Source: Bacteroidales bacterium UBA4814
Lineage (GTDB): Bacteria; Bacteroidota; Bacteroidia; Bacteroidales; UBA7960
Reading direction: 5' to 3'
Length of the DNA: 55,319 nucleotides
Assembly: GCA_002402465.1 (NCBI GenBank)
Contig: DHFW01000031.1
Location: 1-55,319 of the forward strand
Shown: in pieces, positions 1-7,504 of the stretch
How positions within the stretch are numbered: position 1 is the stretch's first letter
Layout: each line of letters starts with the position of its first letter
The notes under the pieces: generated by a model
The model's database searches: none
Told to the model about the DNA's origin: nothing
Seen by the model: the letters and a program-made list of their open reading frames with translations, nothing else
Position numbers and translations under genes: made by a program

Positions 1-356
1 GTTTCAGTTCCCACGGTTACAGATTCTGTCAGGTCTTCATCGTTCACACCATCAGCAGATACCAGGGTTGCTCCATGAGCAGCGCCGTCGTACACGCCTT
101 CATAACCTTCAACCACGATAACAGCAGTTGCCGGGGTGATGTCAATATCCACGGTTCCGCTCTGTGAAACGTAGTTGATGTTTTCAAATGACCATGCAAC
201 TTCTCCACCAGGAACATTTGTGTATGTAGTTGGAGCAACTGTCACGGAAGAAGCGAGGTCTTCGCTGTTTACCCCAATAGCAGATACCAGGGAGGCGCCG
301 TGCGGATCACCGTCGTAAACGCCTTCGTATCCGTTTACCACGATTGTGGCAGTAGC
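1..356 (-). repeat. Tandem MBG-domain coding repeats, 225-bp period
   Basis: Two copies of a 75-codon unit start at 356 and 131. Both read ATA(T/V)IVV(N/E)GYEGVYDG and share the LVSA..GVN.EDL core. The second copy is cut by the window edge, so the array probably continues. Confidence 0.8.
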
Positions 357-1322
357 TCTGTTTACCGTCAAGGTTGCGGCACTACTCGTCAAAGCCCCGC
401 AGCCACTAGCTGTTACAATTACTCGATACTGGTACCCACTCATTGTCACCGTTGGTTTACTTACCATGTAAGAATCCCCAGTTGCACCAGATAAATCTAC
501 CCACCCGGAACCTGTGTTAACCTGCCACTGATAGCTAGTTGCACCGGTTTCGGATACAGAAAAAGAAGCGTCATTTCCATAGGTTACAGTCTGGACCGAA
601 GGTTGTCCGGTTATTTCCAAACAAACAGCATAGGTTCCTGTTACGGTTCTAGCACTATTGGTCCCACCTGGTGAAACAAATTTATAATTATAGCCATAAT
701 CCCCAGGGGTTGTTAATGAACCAGTATTGATACCTACAGTATTTAATTTGTAAATACTTGTACCCGAAGTCAAGTTAATAGGATAAGAGAAGTTAACATC
801 GTTATTGTTAGCTGATGCAAATGTGAACGATGTAGTACCCGTTGTTGTTATTGGATTTGGTGCTCCCGTTGCAGGTATATATCTATATGAAACAGTAACT
901 GCTGTTGGAAATCCGCTTTGGGAAAAAGTAACATTTCCATCCGTAAAATAACACACCGCCTCACATCCTGATGTCATTCCATAGGCGTCGAGGACAAATT
1001 CTTCGCCAAGGTGTATTTCCAGGATTTCGTAGTACAGGCCAGTGAAACTTCCAGCTCCATCTGCCATTACCTCGAAATGCTCGTAGGCTTGCAGATTGGT
1101 GCTGAAGAGCATCAAGTCCACAGTTTCCCCGGGCAGCCAGCCAGAGCCGGAGATCAGGGCAAATTCTCCTGGGGCATAGTCATCTTTGTCGGTCCAGACC
1201 AGGGCCGACCCGCAGTCAAAGGGCTCTTGTGCCCGCACCGTATTACTCCATCCCAGCGCCATAAGCAGCAGCAGGGAGAGCAAGAGGGTGCTTGTTCGTG
1301 TTTGTAAAATTTTTGTTTTCAT
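1..1322 (-). CDS. Large secreted MBG/Ig-like repeat protein, N-terminal part (cut by window edge)
   Basis: The frame is open from an ATG at 1322 to the window edge (440 codons, no stop), so the C-terminus is missing. A signal peptide is clear: MKTKIL, a Leu-rich core (LLLSLLLLMALGW), then a likely cut after VRAQ near residue 32. Residues 35-130 resemble the DYAPGE/GSGWLPGETV domain that opens many giant Bacteroidota surface proteins. An Ig-like domain follows (about 235-320, core SYQWQV). Two tandem MBG-type repeats of exactly 75 residues begin at residues 323 and 398, each with GYEGVYDG and the second running off the edge. Such proteins usually end in a T9SS or gliding-motility C-terminal domain, which cannot be seen here. 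The role is probably adhesion or surface display; no enzymatic domain is visible. Confidence 0.85.
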   Translation of the reverse strand, partial: MKTKILQTRTSTLLLSLLLLMALGWSNTVRAQEPFDCGSALVWTDKDDYAPGEFALISGSGWLPGETVDLMLFSTNLQAYEHFEVMADGAGSFTGLYYEILEIHLGEEFVLDAYGMTSGCEAVCYFTDGNVTFSQSGFPTAVTVSYRYIPATGAPNPITTTGTTSFTFASANNNDVNFSYPINLTSGTSIYKLNTVGINTGSLTTPGDYGYNYKFVSPGGTNSARTVTGTYAVCLEITGQPSVQTVTYGNDASFSVSETGATSYQWQVNTGSGWVDLSGATGDSYMVSKPTVTMSGYQYRVIVTASGCGALTSSAATLTVNRATATIVVNGYEGVYDGDPHGASLVSAIGVNSEDLASSVTVAPTTYTNVPGGEVAWSFENINYVSQSGTVDIDITPATAVIVVEGYEGVYDGAAHGATLVSADGVNDEDLTESVTVGTE

Positions 1323-1450
1323 CCTCAAATAATTTGGTTTTTACTGGGTTTGCTGGGAGGAAGTACCCCGGAAAAACTTGTCCTTTTTGCCGTGGGTTGC
1401 TTCTTTATCTTCAATGTGTTTGGTTTCTTATATGGACTAAATATTGCATA

Positions 1451-1475
1451 ACCCGAAAAGATGTTTTTTTCGGGT
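1451..1475. other. Stem-loop in the leader of the MBG-repeat gene
   Basis: ACCCGAAAA at 1451-1459 pairs with TTTTCGGGT at 1467-1475 around a 7-base loop, about 130 bases upstream of the MBG start. No T-run follows on either strand, so a terminator is unlikely. It may be a leader structure or a transcript-stabilising hairpin. The rest of the 532-base gap (1323-1854) holds the repeat cluster and terminator listed next; I see no gene in it. Confidence 0.5.
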
Positions 1476-1723
1476 AGATAAAAATATGAAGTTAAAACAG
1501 GCGTGTAAATTAGAGGTTTTACTATATCTTCCTAAGGGTATTTACGAATAAAAACTGGGTTTTTCCTTGTTAACTGACTGAAAATCAATAATATTTTTCT
1601 TATAGTTACTTTAAGTAGTTTTGTTTTTGTTTTTCGCGTGGGGCTATTGGTGTTCGTCGGATTTAAATTGTTATACAACTTGCAATCTATGTTTTTGGTT
1701 ATATTTTATTCGTGGTGATTGTA

Positions 1724-1785
1724 GTAGGTCCGCAAAGCCTTGCGGGCCTACAAAAAATTGCGGGCCTACAAAATTGCGGTCCTGC
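1724..1785. repeat. Cluster of short inverted/direct repeats (GTAGGCCCGCAA family)
   Basis: One copy of GTAGGTCCGCAA (1724-1735) faces three copies in the opposite sense: TTGCGGGCCTAC at 1740-1751 and 1758-1769, and TTGCGGTCCTGC at 1774-1785. The first two can form a nearly perfect 12-bp hairpin. It resembles a REP-like intergenic element. No coding function is seen. Confidence 0.65.
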
Positions 1786-1803
1786 AATAACCTCTGCAAT
1801 ACC

Positions 1804-1835
1804 CACAAAAAAAGCGCCCTTTGTGGGGGCGCTTT
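1804..1835 (-). terminator. Rho-independent terminator of the phosphodiesterase gene
   Basis: Read on the minus strand, AAAGCGCCC and GGGCGCTTT form a 9-bp GC-rich stem with a 7-base loop. A run of T's follows directly. It lies 20-50 bases past the stop codon of the minus-strand phosphodiesterase gene. Confidence 0.85.
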
Positions 1836-1854
1836 CGTTTTTGAAAGGGGCTCT

Positions 1855-3138
1855 CTACCGCAACATATCCATGGTGCGCTCCAGTTTCCCATCAACAGGA
1901 GCTGGCTGCAGCTTCAGTATATGCGCGATAAGGGGGTAGAGGTCAACCACCTCAATGGGTGGGTGCTGGTGGTTTTGTTTGAAGGCGGGTCCCATGGCGT
2001 AAAATATGGTGTGCATGTCCTTCTGGGCGTTGTCCCAGCCATGGCCGCCTCCGGTATAGTAGTTTCCGCGGGGTGCGCCGAATCCCACGCTCCAGGTGCT
2101 GTCGGCCAGTACGATCAGGTCGAGGGTGCGCTGGTTTTTGCCATAATGCAGGCGCTCGGGCATCTCACCGGCTTTCCATACGCTGATGTGGGGAACGCTT
2201 TTTAGTATGTTGTACACGTATTCCTTCTTGTCTTCCACCGGCTGCAGCGAGAAGAGGGGGTTTCCGCCATGGGTGCGTTCAAACCAGTCGCGTCGCACGT
2301 GGCGGCCTAAATCTACATAGCGCTCGGAGCTCAGCTCGGTCATGCCGTGGTCGGAGGTCACGATCAGGTTGATTTGCTGCGCGATGGGCAGTTGGCTGAG
2401 CTTATGCATCAGCACGCCCACCAGGCTGTCGAGTTGCATTACCATGGCGTCGATCTCGGGTGCGTCGGGCCCATAGGTATGTCCGTGGCTGTCGGGCTGG
2501 TTGAAGTAAAAGGTAACCAGGCGCGGGCGTTTTTCCAGGGGCAGGCTGAGCCAGGCGATCACGGTGTCGATGCGGTTTTCGAAAGGATCCCTGTTGTTGT
2601 AACGCTTCCAGTAGGTGGGCTGTATGCCCTGCACCGGAGCTTCAGATCCCACCCAGAAATAGGATGCAGCGGTGATGCCCTGCTTCTCGGCGGTCACCCA
2701 GATGGGCTCGCCTCCATAAAAAACGCCGTTTTCCACCGATTCGCGGTCGCCCAGGCGGTAGGTCATATCCAGTTCAGGGCAGTAAAAGTTGTTGTTTACA
2801 ATGCCGTGGTTGTCAGGATACAGCCCGGTGGCCATGCTGTAATGGTTGGGAAATGTCTTTGAGGGGAAGGCCGGCTTCACGTATTCGGCCTTCACGCCAT
2901 TTGCGGCCAGGCGGTCGAGGTTGGGTGTGGGCACCCGGTCGGCATAGTCCCAGCGCCAGCCGTCCATGCTCAGCATGATTACGTAGGGTTCTTCTGCCGT
3001 GCTGGCCTGGGTTTCGCTTCCGCGGAAAGAGAGCAGTAAAAAGGAAATGAAAAAGGGAAGTATCAGCAGCAGGGAAAAACGGGCCGTTTTTTTTAAGCCC
3101 CGAAGGGTTTTCCTGCAAACAACAGTTTGATTCATCAA
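1855..3138 (-). CDS. Type I phosphodiesterase/nucleotide pyrophosphatase (NPP/ENPP-like)
   Basis: A 427-residue alkaline-phosphatase-superfamily hydrolase of the ENPP type. It probably cleaves phosphodiester or pyrophosphate bonds in nucleotides or choline-type lipids outside the cytoplasm. Residues 21-40 form a hydrophobic signal/anchor. The two-zinc site is visible: D59 in LSMDGWR, nucleophile T95 in PSKTFPNHYSMATGLYP, D216 and H220 in PDSHGHTYGP, D263-H264 in TSDHGM, and H366 in GGGHGWDN. The FPSKTFPNHYS signature is typical of ENPPs rather than of alkaline phosphatases. Length fits bacterial family members. The start at 3138 puts the positive N-region directly before the membrane segment. 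It stands alone, divergent from the lipoprotein gene at 3268, and ends in a clear terminator. The substrate cannot be told from sequence. Confidence 0.93.
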   Translation of the reverse strand: MMNQTVVCRKTLRGLKKTARFSLLLILPFFISFLLLSFRGSETQASTAEEPYVIMLSMDGWRWDYADRVPTPNLDRLAANGVKAEYVKPAFPSKTFPNHYSMATGLYPDNHGIVNNNFYCPELDMTYRLGDRESVENGVFYGGEPIWVTAEKQGITAASYFWVGSEAPVQGIQPTYWKRYNNRDPFENRIDTVIAWLSLPLEKRPRLVTFYFNQPDSHGHTYGPDAPEIDAMVMQLDSLVGVLMHKLSQLPIAQQINLIVTSDHGMTELSSERYVDLGRHVRRDWFERTHGGNPLFSLQPVEDKKEYVYNILKSVPHISVWKAGEMPERLHYGKNQRTLDLIVLADSTWSVGFGAPRGNYYTGGGHGWDNAQKDMHTIFYAMGPAFKQNHQHPPIEVVDLYPLIAHILKLQPAPVDGKLERTMDMLR

Positions 3139-3216
3139 TTAAAAGTAGTTTCGAGTTTAAAGAAAAACAAAAATAGCGTTTTATGCCATTCCGAGACATG
3201 TTGTTGAAAAATTCCT

Positions 3217-3224
3217 TACTTTTG
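3217..3224 (+). promoter_or_regulatory. Candidate -7 promoter element of the small lipoprotein gene
   Basis: TACTTTTG matches the Bacteroidota -7 consensus TAnnTTTG and lies about 45 bases before the ATG at 3268. No good -33 TTTG is seen at the right spacing. Confidence 0.45.
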
Positions 3225-3267
3225 AAAGATATCCATCACCATAATTTATTTACCAAAACATTGTACA

Positions 3268-3618
3268 ATGAAAAAGTTGATGTTGATGCTTGCACTGGGC
3301 TGCTTCGTGGCCGTAAACTTCTCTTCCTGCAAATCCAAGACCGATTCTCCCGAAAAAGTGGTAGAAGCCTTCCTGAAATATATGTCTGAAGGCGACTTCG
3401 AAAAGGCCATTCCGCTGGCTACCCCCGAAACCGCCGAGATGCTGCGCGAGTGGCAAAAAGACGGCTTCAACCTTTACCAGGGTAATGTGATAGAAAACAT
3501 TGAATGCGAGATGATATCCGACACCGATGCCGAGTGCAGCTTCTATGCCGATGGCAGTCGGGCTATGATCGAAGCCGTGAAGACCGACGGCAAGTGGCTG
3601 GTGCATATGGAGAAATAG
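3268..3618 (+). CDS. Small lipoprotein, DUF4878-like
   Basis: A 116-residue protein with a lipoprotein signal: MKKLMLMLALGC, then lipobox FSSC with the acylated Cys at about residue 21. The rest (DSPEKVVEAFLKYMSEGDFEKAI, and a C-terminal DGKWLVHMEK strand) has the NTF2/lumazine-binding-like layout of DUF4878 proteins: an N-terminal helix pair followed by a curved sheet. It is probably tethered to the inner leaflet of the outer membrane or to the inner membrane. No catalytic residues are evident and the function of this family is unknown. Transcribed alone; the next 200 bases are repeats. Confidence 0.8.
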   Translation: MKKLMLMLALGCFVAVNFSSCKSKTDSPEKVVEAFLKYMSEGDFEKAIPLATPETAEMLREWQKDGFNLYQGNVIENIECEMISDTDAECSFYADGSRAMIEAVKTDGKWLVHMEK

Positions 3619-3700
3619 GAACTGAGAGGGTGAGAAGGTGAGAGGGTGAGAAGTAGGTAGCGGCAGGAGGCAGTAGGTAGTATGCAGTAGGCAGTACCCT
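3619..3700. repeat. Degenerate purine-rich word repeats (GAGAGGGTGAGAAGGT, AGTAGGTAGCGGCAGG)
   Basis: The short words GTGAGAGG/GTGAGAAG and GTAGGCAGTA recur several times with small changes. Related text is found at 16188-16218 and, in complement, at 54262-54318. No reading frame. Confidence 0.6.
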
Positions 3701-3731
3701 TTCGTCCTGCGAAGCGCGGCCGCCTGTTAGT

Positions 3732-3769
3732 AGCCCCGGGCCGCCCGGCGAATTTAAGCACCCGGGGCT
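3732..3769. repeat. GC-rich inverted repeat
   Basis: AGCCCCGGG at 3732-3740 is inverted as CCCGGGGCT at 3761-3769 around a 20-base spacer that contains further CCGCCCGG sequence. There is no T-run, so it looks like a REP-type palindrome rather than a terminator. Confidence 0.55.
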
Positions 3770-3809
3770 CTTATGACGGACTTCCGACTTCAGACTTCGG
3801 ACTTTTTCC

Positions 3810-3817
3810 TACCTTTG
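3810..3817 (+). promoter_or_regulatory. Candidate -7 promoter element of the rseC-like gene
   Basis: TACCTTTG fits TAnnTTTG exactly and ends 3 bases before the ATG at 3821. If it is used, the mRNA would be leaderless or nearly so. No clear -33 TTTG is seen; the upstream bases are repeat words (ACTTCCGACTTCAGACTTCGG). Confidence 0.45.
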
Positions 3818-3820
3818 CAC

Positions 3821-4240
3821 ATGCAAGAATCGATTCGTAACATAGAACATCCCGGCATTGTCGATCATGTGGAGGGGCGTCAGGCTTTTGTGCGCATTTT
3901 GCCGCAGTCGGCCTGCGGGTCGTGCCACTCCAAATCGTATTGCAGCATGTCTGAGGTCAGCGAAAAGGTGGTGGAGGTGAGCCTCAACCCGCAGGAGCAG
4001 CTCTCAGCCGGACAGCCCGTCACCATCACCCTCGAGCGTGCCCTGGGCTTCCGCGCCCTCTTCCTGGGCTATATGCTGCCTTTCCTTATCCTGATTCTCA
4101 GCCTCTTTGTTATGGTTTCCCTTACGGGGAACGAAGGCCTCAGCGCCCTGATCGCCATTGCCCTTATGGCGCCCTATTATTTTTTTCTTTACCGCTTCCG
4201 CGAAAAGATCAGGAGCAGGTTTAGGTTTCGTTTAAAATAG
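3821..4240 (+). CDS. rseC: RseC/MucC-like membrane protein (SoxR-reducing system family)
   Basis: The 139-residue product starts best at ATG 3821 (MQESIRNIEHPGIV); an upstream ATG at 3773 lies in repeat sequence. An N-terminal cytoplasmic domain carries C32-x2-C35-x5-C41 (ACGSCHSKSYCSM), the conserved cysteine cluster of RseC. Two transmembrane segments follow at about 72-98 and 103-125, then a basic tail. In gammaproteobacteria RseC works with Rsx/Rnf to keep SoxR reduced. In many Bacteroidota the gene sits directly upstream of rnfB and probably has an Rnf-related redox role. Here it is about 5.7 kb upstream of rnfB, separated by unrelated genes on both strands. Confidence 0.82.
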   Translation: MQESIRNIEHPGIVDHVEGRQAFVRILPQSACGSCHSKSYCSMSEVSEKVVEVSLNPQEQLSAGQPVTITLERALGFRALFLGYMLPFLILILSLFVMVSLTGNEGLSALIAIALMAPYYFFLYRFREKIRSRFRFRLK

Positions 4241-4296
4241 TGTTGTCTGCTTCGCGTTGTTATTGTTGTCTGCTTCGCGTTGTCTTTGTTGTCATT

Positions 4297-4396
4297 AACC
4301 ATGACAACCATGATAACCATGACAACCATGACAACCATGACAACCATGACAACAATGACAACCCTTACAACCATGACAACCTGACAACCTGACAAC
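4297..4396 (+). repeat. (ATGACAACC)n minisatellite upstream of the FAD dehydrogenase gene
   Basis: About ten imperfect copies of the 9-mer ATGACAACC run to within 6 bases of the ATG at 4402. Because the period is a multiple of three, one frame from 4301 encodes a 27-residue (Met-Thr-Thr)n peptide ending at TGA 4382-4384, out of frame with the gene. The same 9-mer family recurs at the start of hisIE (36388-36422). The 50 bases before it (4248-4296) hold two copies of a TTGTCTGCTTCGCGTTG word. Confidence 0.85.
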
Positions 4397-4401
4397 ACAA
4401 G

Positions 4402-5931
4402 ATGGCCTTCACCCTCCTCGAGCTGAAACTTGATACCGGCTACACCGAGCCGGAGTTGCGTGCACTGATCGCCAGGCAACTGGGCATCCATGACTTTTCC
4501 TTTCAAATCGAATCCCAGAGCCTTGATGCGCGCAACAAAAGCCGTATCCACTGGCAGGTAAGGGTAGGGGTGACCTCAGATGAAATCACCGGAGAGGAAT
4601 TAAACCCACGCGAAGTGCTGGAGATCCCCTTTAGCAAGCGAAACAAAAAAGTAATGGTGCTGGGCAGCGGTCCGGCGGGTTTCTTTGCTGCTTTTGTGCT
4701 GCAAAAGGCCGGCTTCGACACGGTGCTGATCGAGCGTGGTGCCGAGGTAAGCGACCGGGCCAGCAAGCTGCACCACTTCGAAAAGACTGGTGAGTTCAGT
4801 CCGGTGGCCAACTATTCTTTTGGCGAAGGCGGCGCCGGCACCTTTTCCGATGGCAAGCTCACCTCGCGCTCCAAGCACATCTCGAAAGAACGGGCCTTCT
4901 TCACCCAGAGCTATATTGCCGCCGGTGCCCCACCCGAGATCGCCTACCTGGCCCATTCCCACGTGGGCAGCGACAAGCTGCGGGTGGTGGTAAAAAACCT
5001 CAGGGAGCAATACCAGTCCCTTGGCGGGAAAATGCTTTTCGAAACCATGCTGCACGACCTGGTGATCAGGCAGGGTAAAGTGGTGGAGGCCATCACTTCG
5101 GCAGGTACCATTGCAGCCGACTATTTTGTGCTGGCCCCGGGGCACTCAGCCTACGAGACCTACCGCATGCTCATTTCACACGGGGTGCCTTTTCGCATCA
5201 AGAACTTTGCTTTGGGCAGTCGCGCCGAGCACCCTCAGGCGCTCATCAACCGGGCGCAGTGGGGCACCGAAAAGCTGCCGGGCGTAAAAGCGGCCGAGTA
5301 CCGCCTCACCTCCGAGGGCGATGGCAAGCATCCGGTGTATTCTTTCTGCATGTGCCCGGGCGGTATGGTGGTGCCTGCAGCAACCTATGCCCACGTGAAC
5401 ACCGTAAATGGCATGAGTTATTACAAGCGCGCCAGTGCCTTTGCCAATGCCGCCTGTGTGGCAGGGGTGCATCCCACCCAGCTCTCAGAAAAGATGCAAA
5501 GTCCGCTCGATGCCCTGGCCTGGCTCGAGGAGCTCGAACAAAATTTTTTCCGTTTCTCTGGCGGCTATGGTGCCCCGGCTTGCACCATCAGCGATTTTCT
5601 GAAAGGGAAACTCAGCAGTCCGATGCCAAAAAGCAGCTATCCGCTGGGGTTGCTGCCCGCCCCGCTCTGGGAAATGCTGCCGCCCATTATCGTAAGTGCC
5701 ATGCGCGCAGGGCTGAAGGATTTTTCGCGCAAGTTAAGGGGCTACGATCAGGGTATTTTGCTGGGCCTCGAAAGCAAAACCTCTTCACCCATTCAGGTGC
5801 TGCGCGAAAAAAACGGACAGGTGGAAGGCTTCGAAAACCTCTTCATGGCCGGCGAAGGCAGCGGCTATGCCGGCGGCATCGTATCCAGCGCCGCTGACGG
5901 AATTAAGGTGGCAATGAGTCTTATCGGATAA
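4402..5931 (+). CDS. FAD-dependent dehydrogenase (COG2509 family)
   Basis: A 509-residue flavoprotein. The first 80 residues form the small N-terminal domain seen in COG2509 proteins. A Rossmann FAD-binding motif follows at 88-93 (VLGSGPAGFFAA) with an acidic ribose-binding end in LIERG near 113. The middle has FGEGGAGTFSDGKLTSR, a family hallmark, and the C-terminus has a second FAD contact (FMAGEGSGYAGGIVSSAADG). The electron donor and substrate are not established for this family; automated pipelines often call it an NAD(FAD)-utilising dehydrogenase. It is probably a soluble cytoplasmic protein. It stands alone; a 170-base repeat-rich gap separates it from the convergent gene. Confidence 0.88.
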   Translation: MAFTLLELKLDTGYTEPELRALIARQLGIHDFSFQIESQSLDARNKSRIHWQVRVGVTSDEITGEELNPREVLEIPFSKRNKKVMVLGSGPAGFFAAFVLQKAGFDTVLIERGAEVSDRASKLHHFEKTGEFSPVANYSFGEGGAGTFSDGKLTSRSKHISKERAFFTQSYIAAGAPPEIAYLAHSHVGSDKLRVVVKNLREQYQSLGGKMLFETMLHDLVIRQGKVVEAITSAGTIAADYFVLAPGHSAYETYRMLISHGVPFRIKNFALGSRAEHPQALINRAQWGTEKLPGVKAAEYRLTSEGDGKHPVYSFCMCPGGMVVPAATYAHVNTVNGMSYYKRASAFANAACVAGVHPTQLSEKMQSPLDALAWLEELEQNFFRFSGGYGAPACTISDFLKGKLSSPMPKSSYPLGLLPAPLWEMLPPIIVSAMRAGLKDFSRKLRGYDQGILLGLESKTSSPIQVLREKNGQVEGFENLFMAGEGSGYAGGIVSSAADGIKVAMSLIG

Positions 5932-5937
5932 TGTGGT

Positions 5938-6090
5938 AATTTGATAATTTGATAATGTGATAATAAGCTAATCCTTAAATAATTAGCTCATTAACTCATC
6001 AACTCAATAGCTCATCAACTCATTATCTCTTCCCACATTCAAACTCTCTCATCTTCTCATTTTCATATCTTCTCATTTTCTCCCCCTCAC
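5938..6090. repeat. Three blocks of degenerate word repeats
   Basis: Three word families follow one another: GTAATTTGATAATTTGATAATGTG, then CTCATTAACTCATCAACTCAATAG, then CTCATCTTCTCATTTTC. The last recurs at 54270-54310. The blocks fill the gap between two convergent genes. No terminator-like stem is clear. Confidence 0.65.
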
Positions 6091-6099
6091 TTACGTCTC

Positions 6100-7362
6100 T
6101 CAAGTCTCCGACGAAGTCGCCGCTGCTTCACCTGCCAGCCAGCCGGTGCTCCAGGCTATTTGCAGATTATAACCGCCGGTATCGGCATCGAGGTCGAGGA
6201 CTTCTCCGGCAAAATACAGGTTTTTGATGAGTTTCGATTCCAGGGTGGTGGGGCTGATTTCTTTGGTGCTCACTCCCCCGGCTGTGATAATGGCTTCCTT
6301 AAAGGTCCGGCAGCCGGTAATTTTAAAGCGCAGGTCTTTCATCAGCAGCATGGTTTTGCGGCGAAGGGCAGCCGGCAACTGGTGGCCTTCCATTTCGGGG
6401 TCAATGCCGGTAATTTCCAGAAATACCGGCACCATGGCGGCCGGAAGCCACAGCCGCATCATATTGCTCATTTTTTTTCGGCCCTGCTCGTTGATGTCGC
6501 GCAGCAGGCGCTTGTCGAGCTTGCCCTCATCCAGGGCAGGCTTCAGGTCTACAGAGATTTCCACCTTGCGGTTTTCTTTCAGGGCGTTTACCACCATGCG
6601 GCTCAGGGTGAGAATGATCGGCCCGGACAATCCGAAATGGGTAAAGAGCATTTCACCAAATTCATCGGCAGCTTTTTTGCCATCGATCCAAACGGAGGCT
6701 TTTACATTTTTCAGGCTGAGGCCCTGCATTTTCTGGGCGGTGTCGCCAGCGGTTTCAAGCGGCACCAGCGATTGCTGCAATGGCATAATGCTGTGTCCCG
6801 CTTCTTCTGCCAGGCGGTAACCGTCGCCGGTAGAGCCAGTGGCCGGATAAGATTTGCCACCAGTAGCAATGGTCACCTTCCCGCAAGGGATATCAATCAC
6901 TTTCTCGTTGTGCCTGAGGCGCACGCCGCTGACTTTCCCGTTCTCCAGCAATAGGTTTTCCACCCTTTGATCAAAGCGTGTTTCCACCCCGTTTTTTCTA
7001 ACCCAACGCATTAAAGTATCCACCACATCCACCGACTTCTGACTTGCGGGGAACACCCGGTCGCCACGCTCCACAATGGTTTCCAGTCCCTGCTCATTCA
7101 GCAGCCTTATGATGTCATTAGAGAAGAAGGTGGCAAATGCGTGCTTCAGGAAACGAGGGTTGGGATACACCTTCTTCATGAACTCGCTGATGGGTGCGGT
7201 ATTGGTAATATTGCAGCGGCCCTTGCCGGTGATCAGCAACTTACGGCCGGGCCGTTCGTTGCGTTCGAGCAGCAGCACCCGCGCGCCCAGCTCAGCAGCA
7301 CGTCCGGCAGCCAGCAAGCCCGCCGCACCGGCACCAATTACTATAATATCGAAAGGCTTCAT
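6100..7362 (-). CDS. YhiN/HI0933-family flavoprotein (NAD(P)/FAD-dependent oxidoreductase)
   Basis: A 420-residue protein with GAGAAG at 10-15 (DIIVIGAGAAGLLAAGRAAELG), the acidic FAD-ribose residue in LLLERNERPG, and the family signature KLLITGKGRCNITNT. A central domain precedes the C-terminal FAD contact GEVLDLDADTGGYNLQIAWSTG, which is diagnostic of this family (YhiN, HI0933, BaiN). BaiN of Clostridium is linked to bile-acid reduction, but most members have no known substrate, so no specific reaction is claimed. Probably cytoplasmic. The gene is monocistronic and convergent with the COG2509 gene. The start at 7362 places the Rossmann motif at the usual distance. Confidence 0.9.
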   Translation of the reverse strand: MKPFDIIVIGAGAAGLLAAGRAAELGARVLLLERNERPGRKLLITGKGRCNITNTAPISEFMKKVYPNPRFLKHAFATFFSNDIIRLLNEQGLETIVERGDRVFPASQKSVDVVDTLMRWVRKNGVETRFDQRVENLLLENGKVSGVRLRHNEKVIDIPCGKVTIATGGKSYPATGSTGDGYRLAEEAGHSIMPLQQSLVPLETAGDTAQKMQGLSLKNVKASVWIDGKKAADEFGEMLFTHFGLSGPIILTLSRMVVNALKENRKVEISVDLKPALDEGKLDKRLLRDINEQGRKKMSNMMRLWLPAAMVPVFLEITGIDPEMEGHQLPAALRRKTMLLMKDLRFKITGCRTFKEAIITAGGVSTKEISPTTLESKLIKNLYFAGEVLDLDADTGGYNLQIAWSTGWLAGEAAATSSET

Positions 7363-7375
7363 GTGGGGTAAAGGT

Positions 7376-7441
7376 ACGGAAAAGTCAGAAGTCAGAAGTC
7401 GGGAGTCAGAAGCAAACTTCGGACTTCCGGATTCGGACTCC
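7376..7441. repeat. Word repeats AAGTCAGAAGTCGGGAGTC / CTTCGGACTTCCGG
   Basis: Left and right halves are roughly inverted copies of an AAGTCCGAAG word and can fold together. The same word family appears at 3774-3802 and 41070-41130. It lies between two minus-strand genes. Confidence 0.6.
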
Positions 7442-7445
7442 TAAA

Positions 7446-7482
7446 CAAAAAACCGCCCCGGAAATACATCCGGGACGGTTTG
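7446..7482 (-). terminator. Rho-independent terminator of the OPT transporter gene
   Basis: On the minus strand, AAACCGTCCCGG and CCGGGGCGGTTT form a strong stem with one bulge around a short loop. TTTTTTG follows. It starts about 20 bases after the transporter's stop codon. Confidence 0.88.
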
Positions 7483-7504
7483 GCAGCAAAAGAAAAATGA
7501 TCTT

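Noticed and set aside
1451..1475. Terminator for the upstream gene
   Set aside because: A good stem but no T-run on either strand, and the phosphodiesterase gene already has a stronger terminator.
1621..2205. Plus-strand open frame of 194 codons
   Set aside because: It lies mostly antisense to the phosphodiesterase gene and its terminator, runs through the repeat cluster and has no recognisable protein features.
4297..4396. Possible CRISPR array
   Set aside because: The unit is only 9 bases with no spacers, so it is a minisatellite. No cas genes are present.
5259..5897. Plus-strand frame of 212 codons inside the FAD dehydrogenase gene
   Set aside because: Another reading frame of a gene with complete FAD motifs; Arg-rich composition typical of a shadow frame.
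6160..6954. Plus-strand open frame of 264 codons
   Set aside because: Exact antisense of the YhiN-family gene; residue content is typical of a shadow frame and no domain is visible.
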